Notes: generated from the sequence alone by a model not told the origin. Shown: positions 1 to 5,415, numbered from the stretch's first letter. The stretch: DNA of 6,390 nucleotides from Alphaproteobacteria bacterium (GCA_005884715.1 VAZZ01000367.1:1-6390); one strand, 5' to 3'. Program-made: numbers and translations.

Positions 1-992
1 GGGATCAGCATCATCATCGCATGGGGGAGCGAATAGCCGCCCATGAACAGAAGCTCGAGCGCGTTGTCGAAGCAGGCCGAGTCCGACTGGCCCTCATAGG
101 AGATCGGCCACAGCTTCTCGAGGTCGCGGCCCAAAATGTCCGACTTCATATTGGCTTGGCGGGCCGCCATCCAATTGTAGTTGCCACGAAGCGTGTTGAT
201 CTCGCCATTGTGGCAAATGAAGCGATAGGGATGGGCGAGCGGCCAGGAGGGGAAAGTGTTGGTCGAGAAACGCTGATGCACCAGCGCCAAGGCCGACATC
301 ACCCGCTCATCGGAAAGATCCTTGTAATAGAGACCGAGATCCTTGCCGAGCACCAGGCCCTTATAGACGATGGTGCGGCTCGAGACGGAGACCGGATAAT
401 AGGCCCGGCCCTTGCTCCCCAACACTTCGAGGACGCGGTTCGATATCACCTTGCGGCAGACAAAGAGCTTGCGCTGGAAATGCGCCTCATCGCGGATGGT
501 AGGGCCGCGGCTGATGAAGATCTGACGGTGGAAGGGCTCGGTCGGCCGGACACTTTCGCCGAGCACGGTTTCATCGATCGGCACGTCGCGCCAGCCCAGA
601 ACTTTCAGGCCTTCCTCGCGCGCCGTCTCCCACCAGATGCGCTCGATGTCCTGGCGATAGACAGGTTCGCGCGGCAGGAACAGCTGTCCGACCGCATAAT
701 CCTGCGGTCCGGGCAGGGTGAAGCCGATGCGCTTGGCCTCATCGACAAAGAAGTCATGCGGGATCTGCAAAAGTATGCCGGCGCCGTCGCCCGCCTTGGG
801 ATCGGCGCCCACGGCGCCGCGGTGCTCGAGATTGCGCAGTATGCTGAGGCCATCGGAGATGATCTTGTGGCTCTTGAGATTGTGGATATTGGCGATGAGG
901 CCGATGCCGCAGGCATCGTGTTCGTGACGTGGATCATAAAGGCCATGCGCTTCAGGCACGCCTTCTGGGAGAAGATGGGTCGCGTGTCTCAT
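1..992 (-). CDS. gltB: Glutamate synthase [NADPH] large (alpha) subunit, N-terminal part, runs off the left edge
   Basis: The minus strand reads open from an ATG at 992-990 to the window edge, giving 330 codons of a protein usually about 1,500 residues long. The N-terminal class-II glutaminase domain is clear. Residues 19-28 read YDPRHEHDAC, then GIG, so Cys28 would become the catalytic N-terminal Cys after removal of a 27-residue propeptide. HRGAVGADP and GDGAGIL follow. Further on are HQRFSTNTFPSW (239-250) and CHNGEINTLRGN (260-271), and the visible part ends in YEGQSDSACFDNALELL. By family knowledge the enzyme uses glutamine amide ammonia and 2-oxoglutarate to make two glutamates in the cytoplasm, working with GltD (not visible here). 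The start was chosen because an overlapping upstream ATG (1009) hits a stop at once, AGG lies just upstream, and the propeptide length is typical. No frameshift is seen. The 5' leader includes a hairpin-rich stretch. Confidence 0.95.
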   Translation of the reverse strand, partial: MRHATHLLPEGVPEAHGLYDPRHEHDACGIGLIANIHNLKSHKIISDGLSILRNLEHRGAVGADPKAGDGAGILLQIPHDFFVDEAKRIGFTLPGPQDYAVGQLFLPREPVYRQDIERIWWETAREEGLKVLGWRDVPIDETVLGESVRPTEPFHRQIFISRGPTIRDEAHFQRKLFVCRKVISNRVLEVLGSKGRAYYPVSVSSRTIVYKGLVLGKDLGLYYKDLSDERVMSALALVHQRFSTNTFPSWPLAHPYRFICHNGEINTLRGNYNWMAARQANMKSDILGRDLEKLWPISYEGQSDSACFDNALELLFMGGYSLPHAMMMLI

Positions 993-1120
993 GGCCTCAA
1001 GCCTCTCATGGTTCCTAGTCACTTTTATAAACCGGGCGGGCGACCCGGTCAGTCGGCTTTGTCGTCTGGTGCTGGAGTTTCGAGCTGTCGAGTTCATCGC
1101 GGGTTCCCCGCGTCTGGTCT

Positions 1121-1183
1121 GGATCGAAGCTTCCGGCACCCTTGAAGGGTCGTCCCGGAGCTTCAATCCTCTTTCGTTTTTGT
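1121..1183 (+). other. Long nested hairpin followed by a T-rich tail (possible terminator or RNA structure)
   Basis: GGAT (1121-1124) pairs with ATCC (1166-1169), GAAGCT (1126-1131) with AGCTTC (1159-1164), and CCGG (1133-1136) with CCGG (1155-1158). There is one mismatch and one bulged T. Inside, ACCCT (1138-1142) pairs with AGGGT (1146-1150) around a TGA loop. That makes about 19 base pairs. On the plus strand a T-rich run (CTTTCGTTTTT, 1171-1181) follows, as in a factor-independent terminator. On the minus strand no T-run follows, so there it would simply be a structure in the gltB leader about 130 nt before the start codon. No known RNA family is recognised. Confidence 0.5.
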
Positions 1184-1297
1184 CGTGTTAGCTCGGGATA
1201 CAGACAGGCAATCGACCGCTTTGCGAGCCGTCGTGTTCAGAGCCATGCTGGCGTTCGTCCGGATCATCCCGGCATTTCCTGAACTTATTGCACTGCG

Positions 1298-1322
1298 AAA
1301 GGACAGCATAGCTGTCCTTTTT
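1298..1322 (+). terminator. Factor-independent terminator, plus strand
   Basis: AAAGGACAGC (1298-1307) and GCTGTCCTTT (1311-1320) form a perfect 10-bp stem with a 3-nt ATA loop, and the T-run extends to TTTTT through 1322. The T-run makes plus the better direction; on minus the stem is followed by CGCAG. No plus-strand protein gene lies between 993 and 1298. The terminator therefore ends either a small RNA starting in this intergenic region or stray antisense transcription from gltB. It would also insulate ltaE from upstream readthrough. Confidence 0.75.
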
Positions 1323-1424
1323 CTATATGTCAGACAACGAGGATAGGCGCAAGTAAAGATTGGCGCTCACGATAACTTCGAAACAAAATTGCGCATACCA
1401 GCCCAGTACTGAGGTCCAAGGGGG

Positions 1425-1440
1425 TTGGCACGGCCATAGC
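1425..1440 (+). promoter_or_regulatory. Candidate sigma54 (RpoN) -24/-12 promoter for ltaE
   Basis: TTGGCACG (1425-1432), four bases, then TAGC (1437-1440). The invariant GG (1427-1428) and GC (1439-1440) are separated by 10 bases, as in the RpoN consensus TGGCACG-N4-TTGCA. The -24 half is perfect and the -12 half has one departure (TAGC for TTGC). Transcription would start near 1452, leaving a leader of about 29 nt. No upstream activator site was identified. Nitrogen-linked control would suit an amino-acid catabolic gene opposite gltB, but this is inference from sequence alone. Confidence 0.45.
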
Positions 1441-1467
1441 GCTTCGGTAGGCATCACTCCCTCACCC

Positions 1468-1473
1468 GAAGGA
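1468..1473 (+). promoter_or_regulatory. Ribosome binding site of ltaE
   Basis: GAAGGA sits 7 nt before the ATG at 1481. It fixes the start and matches the family's usual N-terminus (MNFASDN). Confidence 0.7.
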
Positions 1474-1480
1474 CTTTCCC

Positions 1481-2542
1481 ATGAATTTCGCGTCCGACAA
1501 TGTCTATGGCATTCATCCCAGGATCCTTGCCGCGATCGAGGCGGCCAACAAGGGCACATCCGCCTCTTATGGCTATGATGATTATTCGAAGCGGGCCGAG
1601 GAGAAACTGTCGCAACTCTTCGAGAAGGAGGTCCGCGCGTTCCTGGTGACCAGCGGGACGGCGGCGAATGGCCTAGCCCTTTCGGCGCTGGCACCTTCCT
1701 ATGGCGCCGTCCTCACCCATGCCGAAGCGCATGCCGCCGTCGATGAATGCAATAGCCCGGAAATGTTCACTGGCGGCGCCAAGATCATCGGCCTCCATGG
1801 TGTCGAAGGGAAGATCACGCCGGCGGTCGTCGAGAAGACGCTGAAAGGCTTCATTCGCAGCGAGCATGATCCAAAGCCCGCGGCCCTTTCGATCACCAAT
1901 TCGACCGAGCTCGGCCGTGTCTATACGCCTTCGGAGATCAAGGCGCTCTCTGCCGTCGCCAAATCCCGCAAGATGAAGTTCCACACGGATGGGGCGCGCT
2001 TCGCCAATGCGGTGGCGAGCCTTGGCGTCAAACCGGCGGAGATCACCTGGAAGGCCGGCATCGATGTGATGTCATTCGGCGGCACCAAGAATGGCGGCAT
2101 GCTGCTCGAGGCGGTCATCTTCTTTGACACGGCGCTCGCCGAAGATTTCCTCTATCGGCGCATGCGCGGCGGCCAGCTTGTGTCCAAGAGCCGTTATCTC
2201 GGCGCCCAGATGCTGGCCTATCTGGAGGGCGATCTGTGGCTCGAGAATGCGCGCCAGGCCAATGGCCTGGCGAAGCGTCTGGTCGAGGGGCTGAAGGCAT
2301 CCAACCGGATAAGGATGCCGCTGCCGAGTGACGCCAATGAGATCTTCGCCGTGATGCCCAAAAAGCTGCATGACAAATTGCAGGCGGCGGGTGTCCATTA
2401 TCACGACTGGATGCCGGACACGCTGGGACCCAAGGGTATTGCCGAGAACGAGATCTTCGTGCGTTTCGTCCTCTCCTATGCGACGCCGCCCGAAGAGGTC
2501 GAGCGCTTCATCGGCTTGGTGAAGGATCTCGTCTCAGCCTGA
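1481..2542 (+). CDS. ltaE: Low-specificity L-threonine aldolase-type PLP enzyme (beta-eliminating lyase family)
   Basis: The protein has 353 residues, a full family length. It is a fold-type I PLP enzyme expected to cleave L-threonine or L-allo-threonine, or a related L-beta-hydroxy-amino acid, to glycine plus an aldehyde in the cytoplasm. Visible landmarks are NFASDN at the N-terminus, SGTAAN (58-63) for phosphate binding, H84 in EAHAAVDE as the likely ring-stacking residue, and HTDGAR (168-173), in which D170 should contact the pyridine nitrogen and R173 the substrate carboxylate. SFGGTKNG (198-205) carries the Schiff-base lysine K203. The reading frame is intact. Its 3' end overlaps the stop of a LysR-type relic on the other strand (2534). 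A sigma54-like element and a strong RBS lie upstream. The subfamily resembles phenylserine/threonine aldolases of Proteobacteria, so the true substrate could be another beta-hydroxy-amino acid. Confidence 0.9.
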   Translation: MNFASDNVYGIHPRILAAIEAANKGTSASYGYDDYSKRAEEKLSQLFEKEVRAFLVTSGTAANGLALSALAPSYGAVLTHAEAHAAVDECNSPEMFTGGAKIIGLHGVEGKITPAVVEKTLKGFIRSEHDPKPAALSITNSTELGRVYTPSEIKALSAVAKSRKMKFHTDGARFANAVASLGVKPAEITWKAGIDVMSFGGTKNGGMLLEAVIFFDTALAEDFLYRRMRGGQLVSKSRYLGAQMLAYLEGDLWLENARQANGLAKRLVEGLKASNRIRMPLPSDANEIFAVMPKKLHDKLQAAGVHYHDWMPDTLGPKGIAENEIFVRFVLSYATPPEEVERFIGLVKDLVSA

Positions 2543-2662
2543 GTGAGCTGTCATCTCATCCATGATCCAGTCGCGAAAGGCGAGACCCGCGGGATCTTCG
2601 ACCAGACAAGGTGATAGGAATAGCGCGCCGGGACTTCGGTTTCGAACGATCGCACCAGCCGG
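2534..2662 (-). pseudogene. C-terminal relic of a GcvA-like LysR-family regulator
   Basis: The minus strand from about 2662 encodes LVRSFETEVPARYSYHLV. After a frame change and a short loss it gives EDPAGLAFRDWIMDEM, ending at TGA (2536-2534). This matches the C-terminus of the effector domain in GcvA-type LysR regulators, which typically reads GRLVxPFxxExP...YHLV...AFRDWLxxE. Everything upstream is missing: the DNA-binding domain and most of the effector domain, about 250 residues. The relic converges on and slightly overlaps the end of ltaE. Its broken end lies at the point where the permease relic begins, which suggests one deletion joined the two. The assignment rests on about 35 residues in two frames. 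Confidence 0.65.
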
Positions 2663-2955
2663 CATTCGCGGCACACCGCTTCTCGTCCAGATCTGTTCGT
2701 CTATTTCGCCCTGCCAGCGCTGTTGCCGGGCCTCAAGCTCTCCGATTTCTGGTCGGCTGTGCTGGTAATCTCGCTCAATGTCGGTGCCTATAATTCCGAG
2801 GTCATCCGCTCATCGGCAATCGCATCCAGGCCAAAAGCTTCCGGCCCGTGCCGGTCTTCATCGCGGTCGCCGGTATTTATCTCACATTGACAAGCTTGCT
2901 CACCGCCTTCAGTCATGCGCTCGAACGACGCTTGGCACGGAGCACGATCAGGTGA
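2661..2955 (+). pseudogene. Shattered polar amino-acid ABC transporter permease (HisM/GlnP type)
   Basis: Three frames carry successive parts of one permease. The first is GIRGTPLLVQI (2661-2693). A single-base shift leads to FVYFALPALLPGLK (2696 onward), running on through VGAYNSEVIR to 2809. A second frame change with a gap leads to FRPVPVFIAV, IYLTLTSLLTAF and LERRLARSTIR, stopping at TGA 2953-2955. The family is usually about 220-250 residues. The N-terminus before RGTPLLVQ is gone. So are roughly 70 residues between EVIR and the C-terminal segment, including the EAA loop that docks on the ATPase. It cannot make a working permease. Its stop lies two bases before the ATG of the D-aldolase gene, the spacing of a former operon, so the transporter and the aldolase were probably co-transcribed. 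Confidence 0.8.
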
Positions 2956-2957
2956 GC

Positions 2958-4028
2958 ATGACCATTCTCGAGACACCCATTGCCGTCATCGATGCGCAGC
3001 CTTTTCAACGCAATCTCGAACGTATGGCGCAATTTGCCGAACGAAGTGGCATCAGGCTCAGACCGCATGCCAAGAGCCACAAATGCTCCGAGATCGCGCG
3101 GCGTCAGCTGGCGCTCGGTGCCGTCGGCGTGTGTTGCCAGGCGATCGGTGAGGCTGTGGCAATGGTGAAGGGCGGTGTTGAGGATGTGCTCATCACCAAC
3201 ATGGTCGTAACGCCGGGCAAGCTCGCGCAGATCGCCGAACTCGCGCGCCAGGCCAGCATCGGCCTCTGCTTCGATGACGAAGAGCAAGTGAGACGGGCAG
3301 GGGAGGTCTTTGCCGCCAGGGGCGCCCAGGTCGATGCCTATATCGAGATTGAGGCCGGCGGCGAGCGCTGTGGCGTCGAAAGCCCGGAAGAAGCGGTGAC
3401 GCTGGCCAGGACAATCGCGCAGCATCCCTTACTGCGATTCATGGGGCTGCAGGTCTATCACGGCAAGGCGCAGCATATGCGCAGCATAGCGGAGCGGCGC
3501 GACGCGGCCCGCGATGCAGGTGGGAAGGCGCTGGCGGTCAAAGTGGCGCTTGCTGGCGCGGGGTTCTCTTGTGAGCGGATCACGGGCGCCGGCACTGGCT
3601 CTTTCGCGGCCGACGCCCTCGTCGGCGTGCTTAATGAGTGGCAATGCGGTTCCTATGCTTTCATGGATCGCGACTATGGCGAAAACGATGCGGACGATCC
3701 GCAATTCGAGCATAGCCTGTTCATCGCGGCGACGGTCATCAGCCTGAGAGACAGTTTTGTCGTGATCGATGCCGGCCTCAAGGCGCTCGCTTTCGATTCA
3801 GGCCTGCCGCTTGTGGCCGGACGCCCTGACCTCTCCTATTTCGGACCGAATGACGAGCATGGTCGCATCGATGTGAGCAAGGCCAGGACACCGCTCAAGA
3901 TCGGCGATCAAGTGCATCTGATTCCCGGCCATTGCGACCCGACCTTGGCGTTGCATGATGAGATCGCGTTCATGCGGCAGGGCCAGATCGAGGCGATGTG
4001 GAAGGTCGATGGCCGAGGTCCACGCTGA
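2958..4028 (+). CDS. D-threonine aldolase / 3-hydroxyaspartate aldolase-like PLP enzyme (BhcC, DSD1-like family)
   Basis: The protein has 356 residues with an alanine-racemase-type TIM barrel (about 1-240) and a C-terminal D-serine dehydratase-like domain. Landmarks are LETPIAVID at the start, RPHAKSHK (35-42) with probable Schiff-base lysine K39, GAGTGS (210-215) for PLP phosphate, NEWQCGSYAFMD (226-237), DEHGRID, and PGHCDPT with H325 and D327 as the divalent-metal pair of this family. It should cleave D-threonine or 3-hydroxyaspartate to glycine plus an aldehyde (glyoxylate for hydroxyaspartate). Similarity to Paracoccus BhcC, recalled rather than aligned, is strong in the C-terminal half, but BhcA, B and D are not in this window. 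The frame is open back to 2778, but that extension overlaps permease relic sequence in another frame. ATG 2958 matches the family start. It is followed after 24 nt by the ABM-like gene. Its own promoter appears to have been lost upstream. Confidence 0.88.
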   Translation: MTILETPIAVIDAQPFQRNLERMAQFAERSGIRLRPHAKSHKCSEIARRQLALGAVGVCCQAIGEAVAMVKGGVEDVLITNMVVTPGKLAQIAELARQASIGLCFDDEEQVRRAGEVFAARGAQVDAYIEIEAGGERCGVESPEEAVTLARTIAQHPLLRFMGLQVYHGKAQHMRSIAERRDAARDAGGKALAVKVALAGAGFSCERITGAGTGSFAADALVGVLNEWQCGSYAFMDRDYGENDADDPQFEHSLFIAATVISLRDSFVVIDAGLKALAFDSGLPLVAGRPDLSYFGPNDEHGRIDVSKARTPLKIGDQVHLIPGHCDPTLALHDEIAFMRQGQIEAMWKVDGRGPR

Positions 4029-4039
4029 AACAAATAGGC

Positions 4040-4044
4040 AGGAG
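4040..4044 (+). promoter_or_regulatory. Ribosome binding site deciding the start of the ABM-like gene
   Basis: AGGAG lies 8 nt before ATG 4053. It rules out the in-frame GTG at 4044, which overlaps the site itself. Confidence 0.65.
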
Positions 4045-4052
4045 TGAGTATC

Positions 4053-4391
4053 ATGGATGGAAAGCAAGTGATCCTGCGCCGCTGGGTCGGACGCATCAGG
4101 ACGGCGGACGAGGCGGATTATGTCGCTTATGTGAAACGCACGGGTGGCGTCGATTATGCGGAGACCTCTGGCAATCTTGGTTTCCAGATCGTCATGCGGG
4201 CACTTGCCGACGGGGTGAGCGAGGTCACGACGCTGAGCTGGTGGGACTCGATGGAGGCCATCAAGGGTTTCGCCGGAGAACAGCCCGAGCTTGCCCGCTA
4301 TTATCCCGATGACGACCGGTTCCTGCTCGATCGTCCTCCCAATGTCGATCACTACCGGGCACTTGCCGGACAGGTGAACTCGACCATCTAA
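4053..4391 (+). CDS. Small ABM-like (antibiotic biosynthesis monooxygenase-type, dimeric alpha+beta barrel) protein of unknown role
   Basis: A 112-residue soluble protein with no signal peptide or membrane segment. The layout fits one ferredoxin-like ABM/Dabb unit: a first strand VILRRWVGRI (6-15), a helix around ADEADYVAYVKRTG (18-31), strands around GNLGFQIVMRAL (40-51) and VSEVTTLSWWDS (55-66), a helix EAIKGFAGE (68-76), and a tail ARYYPDDDRFLLDRP (81-95). The WW pair and the YYPDDDRFLL stretch look conserved in relatives I recall, where similar proteins are annotated only as ABM domain or hypothetical. It sits 24 nt after the D-aldolase stop on the same strand, so co-transcription is very likely. 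It could handle the aldehyde product or another small substrate, but nothing in the sequence shows a catalytic residue. No function is claimed. Confidence 0.75.
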   Translation: MDGKQVILRRWVGRIRTADEADYVAYVKRTGGVDYAETSGNLGFQIVMRALADGVSEVTTLSWWDSMEAIKGFAGEQPELARYYPDDDRFLLDRPPNVDHYRALAGQVNSTI

Positions 4392-4497
4392 ACGAGAACA
4401 AGCCCTCTCTTGTCCATCTGCGACATGACTTGGTCTGGAGGTGATCGACTTGACATCGCGCGCATAAGCGGGAAGGTTGGGAAATATCAGAATTGGA

Positions 4498-4537
4498 CAA
4501 TGCGCTCAGAGCAAAACGCTGCGGAGCGCATTGCTTT
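4498..4537 (+). terminator. 10-bp inverted repeat, possible terminator of the aldolase-ABM unit
   Basis: CAATGCGCTC (4498-4507) and GAGCGCATTG (4524-4533) are perfect inverted copies around a 16-nt loop, followed by CTTTT on the plus strand. It lies 107 nt after the last stop codon. The long loop and short T-run make it a weak terminator at best. It could equally be an operator-like dyad or a dispersed palindrome. Confidence 0.4.
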
Positions 4538-4680
4538 TGGCGCCGTCTGCACAGGCAACATTGGCGATGGCGGCGCATGCCGTTCGATTTCCCTATGAAT
4601 TCGCTGTTCCGGCTTATTCAGGGAGTTCTTGAAAGGCTAGCTGATTGATATTGCTGTGACCAGCAACGTATTTCGTGAAA

Positions 4681-4720
4681 ATTCCCTGTAGTTCGCTGTT
4701 AATCGCTGTAAATTCCCTGT
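4681..4720. repeat. Four tandem about-10-bp repeats with core TYSCTGT
   Basis: TTCCCTGT (4682-4689), TTCGCTGT (4692-4699), ATCGCTGT (4702-4709) and TTCCCTGT (4713-4720) are spaced 10, 10 and 11 bp, about one helical turn, so they present on one face of the DNA. A further TTCGCTGT is at 4600-4607 and a near copy TTCCCTAT at 4589-4596. The block directly abuts the point where the hydroxyproline epimerase relic loses homology (about 4741). I have an unverified memory of similar CCCTGT-rich blocks in many rhizobial genomes. No open reading frame for a mobile element accompanies it here. Confidence 0.6.
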
Positions 4721-4740
4721 TTCCCCCTGGTCGCCCACAC

Positions 4741-5191
4741 TAGCCCGTCGATCTCGACGTTGTAGCCGCGGCCGAGAAGGAAAGAGGCGACATTGACGAT
4801 CCGCACGCGCTCGACGTGATCGCCATTCCTTTCGTAAGGCGCCTCGACGATACCCGCCGGCGTGTCGAGCCGCAACATTCCTTCCATCTTCGGCGTGACC
4901 AGGTCTTGTTCGATGATTGCGGTGACGCACATCGGCAGGCAGCCCGAAGTCTCGATCAACAGGATCGCGACATCGCAATCCTCGCGCGTCGGCGGGTAGA
5001 GGATCGAGCCCGAAATCATGTCGTGGCCCCTCGGTTCAAACATCAAGCCGGTGCGGATCCAGTCATGGCTCTCAAGAAAATGCTGCCTCCTGGCGAACGT
5101 GGTAGAACTCTTGAGTATCGGCAAGTTTCCACCCGTGGCGATCGTCACCGGATTGCCCATGTGCGGTGTTGATGTAGAAAAAGGTAGATGC
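4741..5191 (-). pseudogene. Broken N-terminal part of a 4-hydroxyproline epimerase / proline racemase family gene
   Basis: The minus strand encodes a close match to Brucella-type hydroxyproline epimerase/proline racemase: FFYIN, then in another frame GNPVTIATGG, SHDWIRTGLMFEPRGHDM, GSILYPPTREDCDVAI, ETSGCLPMC, VTPKMEGMLRLDTPAG, RVRIVNVASFL and VEIDGL. There are four defects. No start codon lies at the expected place. A frame change of about two bases falls between FFYIN and GNPV (near 5160). Seven residues after the first catalytic Cys (normally GHGTIGT) are missing at 4926/4927. Homology stops near 4741, so the C-terminal half with the second catalytic Cys is absent. The residual reading frame ends at 4699 inside the repeat block. 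Intact relatives convert trans-4-hydroxy-L-proline to cis-4-hydroxy-D-proline. Confidence 0.85.
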
Positions 5192-5234
5192 GACAATGAC
5201 TTAGCTTTTTTATGTCTATGAACTGTACCGGATT

Positions 5235-5270
5235 ATTGTACATTGTATAAAATATAAAAACCAACCCCAA
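5235..5270 (-). promoter_or_regulatory. Candidate promoter with overlapping ATTGTA repeats, facing the epimerase relic
   Basis: On the minus strand TTGGGG (plus 5270-5265), a 17-bp spacer, then TACAAT (plus 5247-5242) make a plausible sigma70 promoter. Transcription would start about 45 nt before the relic. Two ATTGTA copies (5235-5240 and 5242-5247), 7 bp apart, overlap the -10. ATTGTATACAAT-like sites are commonly bound by GntR-family regulators, so this may be the old control site of the dead gene. Confidence 0.35.
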
Positions 5271-5385
5271 AAAATTATTTTGCAGTATTATCGCGACGAG
5301 CAGGCCGACCAATATTGGACAAGATAGCGTTCGCTTTATCTTTCTTGTCACCGCAGCCATGCGCGAACGGACGTGTCGCGCCGTA

Positions 5386-5415
5386 TTGACGGCTGAGGGT
5401 ATGGTGGATGACAAT
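5386..5415 (+). promoter_or_regulatory. Candidate sigma70-type promoter of the FAD-subunit operon
   Basis: TTGACG matches TTGACA at five of six positions and GACAAT matches TATAAT at four of six, with an 18-bp spacer. Position and direction fit, but short motifs of this kind arise by chance. Confidence 0.3.

Larger units (their letters stand above)
993..1480. other. Divergent intergenic region between gltB and ltaE
   Basis: This 488-bp region has no convincing protein gene. Going left to right it holds four dyads: ACCGGG/CCCGGT (1031-1049), CGCGGG/CCCGCG (1098-1112), a long nested hairpin (1121-1169) and a terminator-like hairpin (1298-1322). Then come a sigma54-like element (1425-1440) and the ltaE ribosome binding site. 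It must carry promoters for both flanking genes. I could not pick a sigma70 promoter for gltB with confidence. Confidence 0.7.
4392..4740. other. Intergenic region with a dyad and a short-repeat block
   Basis: No convincing gene is present in these 349 bp. The stretch holds a perfect TTGACA (4450-4455) without a matching -10 element at normal spacing, a 10-bp inverted repeat (4498-4533), a small dyad TTGCTG/CAGCAA (4651-4666), and CTGT-type repeats (4589-4607 and 4681-4720). It lies between the end of the aldolase unit and the truncated end of the hydroxyproline epimerase relic. Confidence 0.6.

Noticed and set aside
21..1145. Long plus-strand open frame of 374 codons over the left end
   Set aside because: It is antisense to gltB, whose minus-strand frame shows unmistakable glutaminase-domain motifs throughout; the plus frame has no recognisable family.
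1195..1342. Plus-strand frame giving a protein-like stretch around 1240-1340
   Set aside because: It runs through the strong terminator hairpin and has no convincing start or ribosome binding site.
2778..2957. A 60-codon N-terminal extension of the D-aldolase from ATG 2778
   Set aside because: The extension is out-of-frame permease relic sequence, and the family N-terminus (TILETPIAVID) begins at ATG 2958.
4044..4052. GTG start at 4044 for the ABM-like protein
   Set aside because: The GTG overlaps the AGGAG ribosome binding site, which is ideally placed for ATG 4053.
4450..4455. Perfect TTGACA as a -35 element
   Set aside because: No acceptable -10 box is found 16-18 bp downstream, and no gene starts on the plus strand before 5502.
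4589..4720. CRISPR array
   Set aside because: The repeat units are only about 8-10 bp, directly adjacent and variable, with no spacers of uniform length.
4816..5172. Plus-strand 118-codon frame
   Set aside because: It is antisense to the epimerase relic, which has clear family motifs on the minus strand.
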